DNA from: Ga0077527 sp050250695
Lineage (GTDB): Bacteria > Pseudomonadota > Gammaproteobacteria > Burkholderiales > SG8-41
Length of the DNA: 6,373 bases
NCBI GenBank assembly: GCA_050250695.1
Contig: JBFWOE010000168.1
Location: 1 to 6,373 of the forward strand
Direction: 5' to 3'
In this document: positions 5,398-6,373 of the stretch, piece by piece
How positions within the stretch are numbered: the first letter of the stretch is position 1
Layout of the letters: the number at the start of each line of letters is the position of its first letter
Translations under genes and position numbers: made by a program
Notes under the pieces: generated by a model
Told to the model about the DNA's origin: nothing
Database searches by the model: none
Seen by the model: only the letters and a program-made list of their open reading frames with translations

Positions 5398-6369
5398 TTA
5401 GTTGTTGACCTTGATGCCCGCCGCCTTGAACACCGGCGGCCACTTTTTCATTTCCTTTTTGACATGTTCGGTGAACTGTTCCGGCGTGTAGCTCACCGGA
5501 TCGAAGCCGCGCGCTTCCATCTGCCTGTTGACGTCCGGCAGCTTGATGATGCGGTCGAGTTCGGCATGGAGCTTGTCGATGATGGGCTTCGGCGTTTTTG
5601 CCGGTGCGAGCACGCCGTAAAAACCGTCGACCTCGTAGCCCGGCAGCGCGGCCTCGGCCATGGTCGGCACATCCGGCAGCGCCTTGACGCGTTTGCCCGA
5701 GCCCACGGCCAGCGCGCGCAGGCGCCCGGCCTTGATGAAGGGGATGGCCGCGCCCGGCGCGGTCATCAGCATCGGCACTTCGCCGCTGACCACGGCGGTG
5801 GTGGAGGCGCCCGCGCCCTTGTACGGGATGTGGTTCATCTTCAGGCCGGCCATGTATTTCATCAACTCGATCGACAGGTGGCCGCCGGTGCCGGCGCCCG
5901 ACGAACCGTAGTTCATTTCGTTGGGGCGCGCCTTGGTGAAGGCGATCAGTTCCTTCACCGATTTCACCGGCAGCGAGGGGTGCACCACCAGCACGTTGGG
6001 TGAAAACGCCAGCAGGTTCACGCGCGCGAAATCGTTGATGGTGTCGTAGGGCAGTTTTGCGTAGAGGCTGGGATTCAGGCCGTAGCCGGTGGCGACGATC
6101 ATGATGGTGTGGCCGTCGGGCGGCGATTTGACGAGGATCTCCGAGCCGAGGATGCCGGCTGCGCCCGGGCGCAGGTCGACCAGCACCTGCTGGCCCCAGC
6201 TTTCGGTCAACCTGGCGCCGAACAGCCGCGCAACGTAGTCATTGCCGCCGCCGGCCGACGACGGCACGATCCAGCGTATGGGTTTGGAGGGGTAGTTCTG
6301 CTGCGCGGCGGCGCCGGTGGCGAGCGACAGTGCGACGAGCGCGGTGGCGAAGGTGGCGAGTGTTTTCAT
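5398..6369 (-). CDS. Bug/TctC-family tripartite tricarboxylate transporter substrate-binding protein
   Basis: This complete 323-residue periplasmic solute receptor has the normal length for the Bug (TctC) family. A signal peptide is evident: Lys2, a hydrophobic core to about residue 18, and an Ala-rich AAA-QQ cleavage region near residue 22. Family hallmarks follow: NYPSKPIRWIVPSSAGGGND (25-44), RPGAAGILGSE (67-77), SPPDGHTIMI (82-91), YGSSGAGTGGHLSIELM (154-170), HIPYKGAGAS (180-189), GRLRALAV (215-222), PDVPTMAEA (232-240) and a C-terminal AAGIK. Such receptors capture carboxylates or other small organic acids for a TctAB membrane permease; no permease gene is in this window, and orphan Bug receptors are common in betaproteobacteria. 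ATG 6369 lies four bases from the window end, so the RBS is not visible. The TAA stop lies in the CTTAG duplication of the inserted repeat element. The likely job is supplying substrate to the downstream UGSC operon. Confidence 0.93.
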   Translation of the reverse strand: MKTLATFATALVALSLATGAAAQQNYPSKPIRWIVPSSAGGGNDYVARLFGARLTESWGQQVLVDLRPGAAGILGSEILVKSPPDGHTIMIVATGYGLNPSLYAKLPYDTINDFARVNLLAFSPNVLVVHPSLPVKSVKELIAFTKARPNEMNYGSSGAGTGGHLSIELMKYMAGLKMNHIPYKGAGASTTAVVSGEVPMLMTAPGAAIPFIKAGRLRALAVGSGKRVKALPDVPTMAEAALPGYEVDGFYGVLAPAKTPKPIIDKLHAELDRIIKLPDVNRQMEARGFDPVSYTPEQFTEHVKKEMKKWPPVFKAAGIKVNN

Positions 6370-6373
6370 CTGC

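Noticed and set aside
5254..5398. CRISPR-like or ordinary terminator interpretation of the palindromic block
   Set aside because: There are no regularly spaced direct repeats. The terminal inverted repeats plus flanking CTTAG duplication fit a transposable element better.

Overview
The window looks like part of the chromosome of a GC-rich Gram-negative proteobacterium. A betaproteobacterium (Burkholderiales-like) is likely, because of the Bug/TctC solute receptor, the LpxL-type acyltransferase and the overall codon use. This is inference from gene content; no rRNA or other marker gene is present.

The central result is a selenoprotein gene on the minus strand at 5218..4661. Two apparently separate short reading frames are one 185-residue UGSC-family protein. 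An in-frame TGA at 4933..4931 occupies the U of the U-G-S-C motif. It is followed 11 nt later by a perfect 8-bp hairpin (4919..4901) placed as a bacterial SECIS element should be. A conserved 372-residue protein of unknown function follows with a 4-bp ATGA overlap. A periplasmic Bug/TctC solute receptor lies immediately upstream. The three genes read as one operon: solute capture, then a Sec-dependent redox protein and its partner. The substrate and reaction are unknown.

The receptor and selenoprotein genes are now separated by a 141-bp MITE-like palindromic element (5256..5396) with 17-bp terminal inverted repeats and CTTAG direct repeats. It sits exactly at the receptor's stop codon. Removing it restores a gap of only 33 bp, so it apparently landed inside the operon.

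Downstream, after about 310 bp without a gene, are a cytochrome P450 (best start a TTG at 3233) and an LpxL/HtrB-type acyltransferase overlapping it by 8 bp. These form a second, translationally coupled pair that may make or modify a lipid or other acylated product.

The left end (304..793) is a decayed intergenic region between the 3' end of a plus-strand alpha/beta hydrolase and the acyltransferase. It holds a frameshifted plus-strand gene remnant and the last 45 codons of an S24 (LexA/UmuD-like) peptidase gene on the minus strand. Two strong palindromes sharing a 17-bp core flank an AT-rich promoter-like segment. They look like the operators left behind by a deleted SOS- or phage-type regulatory locus.
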